From an uncultured Chlorobiales bacterium (GTDB lineage: Bacteria > Bacteroidota > Chlorobiia > Chlorobiales > Thermochlorobacteraceae), in NCBI GenBank assembly GCA_937959145.1, contig CALGMC010000043.1:1-5704 (forward strand): a stretch of 5,704 nucleotides of DNA, in the 5' to 3' direction. The translations under genes were made by a program, and so were the position numbers. Every line of letters begins with the position of its first letter. Position 1 is the first letter of the stretch. Of this stretch, positions 5,010 to 5,704 are shown one piece after another. The notes under the pieces were generated by a model. That model searched no databases. It saw only the letters and a list, made by a program, of their open reading frames with translations, and was not told the origin of the DNA.

Positions 5010-5704
5010 TGGATATAGACTTATCAGAGTTTCTTTTGAGTTACGCACCGCTGGTTATTGCCCTTCCGATTTTACTTGGATTTTCCGCATTTTTTTCGGC
5101 TAGCGGGGTTGCGTTTTTTTCGTTAAAAAACAACATCATCAATGAGCACGCACCAAGCAATGCGGTTTTTGCAAAAATTCAATCGTTGCTTGCAACCCCG
5201 AAACGGCTTTTGGCGACGATGCTGATTGGCAATACGCTCGCAAACGCCGCGCTTGTCATAACGGCGGTCTCGTTTACTGAAAGATGGATTGAAGAAAAAG
5301 CGTTGCACCTTCAAGGAAGTGCCTTGCCGTTTGCGCTCGTGGTGGTTGCGATGGCGTTCATCATTTTAATTTTCGGAGAGATTGCGCCCAAAACCTTTGC
5401 GGCAAAGCACCCTGAATCGCTTGCCGTGCGTGCGGTGCGCGTCGTGAATTTTTTTCAAATTCTCTTTTATCCTTTCACCGAAGCGGCGATTCAAGGCTCG
5501 AAGTTTTTGGAGTCGCTGGTGATGGAATTGAAACTCAAAGTGAGAGGCAAAAAGGAATTTTCCGATGAGGAAATTCAAGCCATTGCCGAACTCGGCATTG
5601 AGCGAGCGAATTTAGAACAAACCGAAAAACGCTTGATTGACAGCGTGCTCGACTTTCGCGAAAAGCCTGTGCGCAAAGTCATGACGCCGCGCACCGACAT
5701 TATT
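5009..5704 (+). CDS. CNNM/CorC (HlyC-type) membrane protein, DUF21 plus CBS domains, 3' truncated
   Basis: An ATG at 5009 opens a frame that stays open to the window end (232 codons). The visible part is the CNNM transmembrane domain (DUF21): a first membrane segment (about 13-38, LVIALPILLGFSAFF), a second with IGNTLANAALVITA (about 68-88), a third (about 106-124) running into the family motif FGEIAPKTFA (122-131), and a membrane-lying fourth segment near 144-158. An acidic linker (EFSDEEIQAI) leads to DFREKPVRKVMTPRTDI, the usual entry to the CBS pair, which is cut off. Family members are linked to magnesium or sodium-coupled cation efflux; GldE of gliding Bacteroidota belongs to the same family. 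The first-helix motif normally written SGAEVALFSL reads SASGVAFFSL here, so the usual acidic residue is Gly. GAGAA (5001-5005) is a weak ribosome site 3 bases before the ATG, and a short upstream ORF overlaps it. It is divergent from yceI. Confidence 0.92.
   Translation, partial: MDIDLSEFLLSYAPLVIALPILLGFSAFFSASGVAFFSLKNNIINEHAPSNAVFAKIQSLLATPKRLLATMLIGNTLANAALVITAVSFTERWIEEKALHLQGSALPFALVVVAMAFIILIFGEIAPKTFAAKHPESLAVRAVRVVNFFQILFYPFTEAAIQGSKFLESLVMELKLKVRGKKEFSDEEIQAIAELGIERANLEQTEKRLIDSVLDFREKPVRKVMTPRTDII

Overview
The window looks like a piece of chromosome from the Bacteroidota/Chlorobiota (FCB) group. The strongest clue is the first gene, a secreted-type esterase whose C-terminus reads like a type IX secretion (T9SS) sorting domain, a system confined largely to that group. 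A stand-alone response regulator with an AraC-type output domain, weak or absent Shine-Dalgarno sequences, and a medium G+C content (judged by eye) fit. A green-sulfur or Chloroherpeton-like lineage is plausible, but this is recollection and untested. No phage, transposase, CRISPR array, tRNA or rRNA was seen.

Layout. 1-789 (+): 3' part of an esterase with a T9SS-type tail. 880-1872 (+): REC-AraC response regulator. 1873-2248: a 376-base non-coding stretch with a chain of inverted repeats ending in a good intrinsic terminator (2134-2176) about 72 bases before the next start codon; it could be a leader/attenuator or a small RNA. 2249-3454 (+): orphan ATP-grasp ligase. 3459-3923 (-): MarR-family repressor, convergent with the ligase and only 4 bases from it. 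3924-4040: marR upstream region with a 70-base imperfect inverted repeat that overlaps a second hairpin beside the start codon. 4041-4196 (-): possible 51-residue protein. 4243-4839 (-): exported YceI-family lipocalin-like protein. 4840-5008: divergent intergenic region with two palindromes over the putative yceI promoter and a possible 25-codon upstream ORF on the + strand. 5009-5704 (+): start of a CNNM/CorC-type membrane protein, cut by the window end.

How the genes may work together. The clearest functional unit is marR plus yceI (with the small ORF between them), all on the minus strand. The palindromes at yceI and the large inverted repeat at marR are natural candidates for binding by the MarR protein, giving a self-regulated envelope or stress module. 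The ATP-grasp gene appears to be its own transcription unit behind a structured leader. The esterase, response regulator and CNNM gene show no clear functional tie to these. Nothing here proves a new system; the two structured upstream regions (1873-2248 and 3924-4021) are the parts most worth testing.
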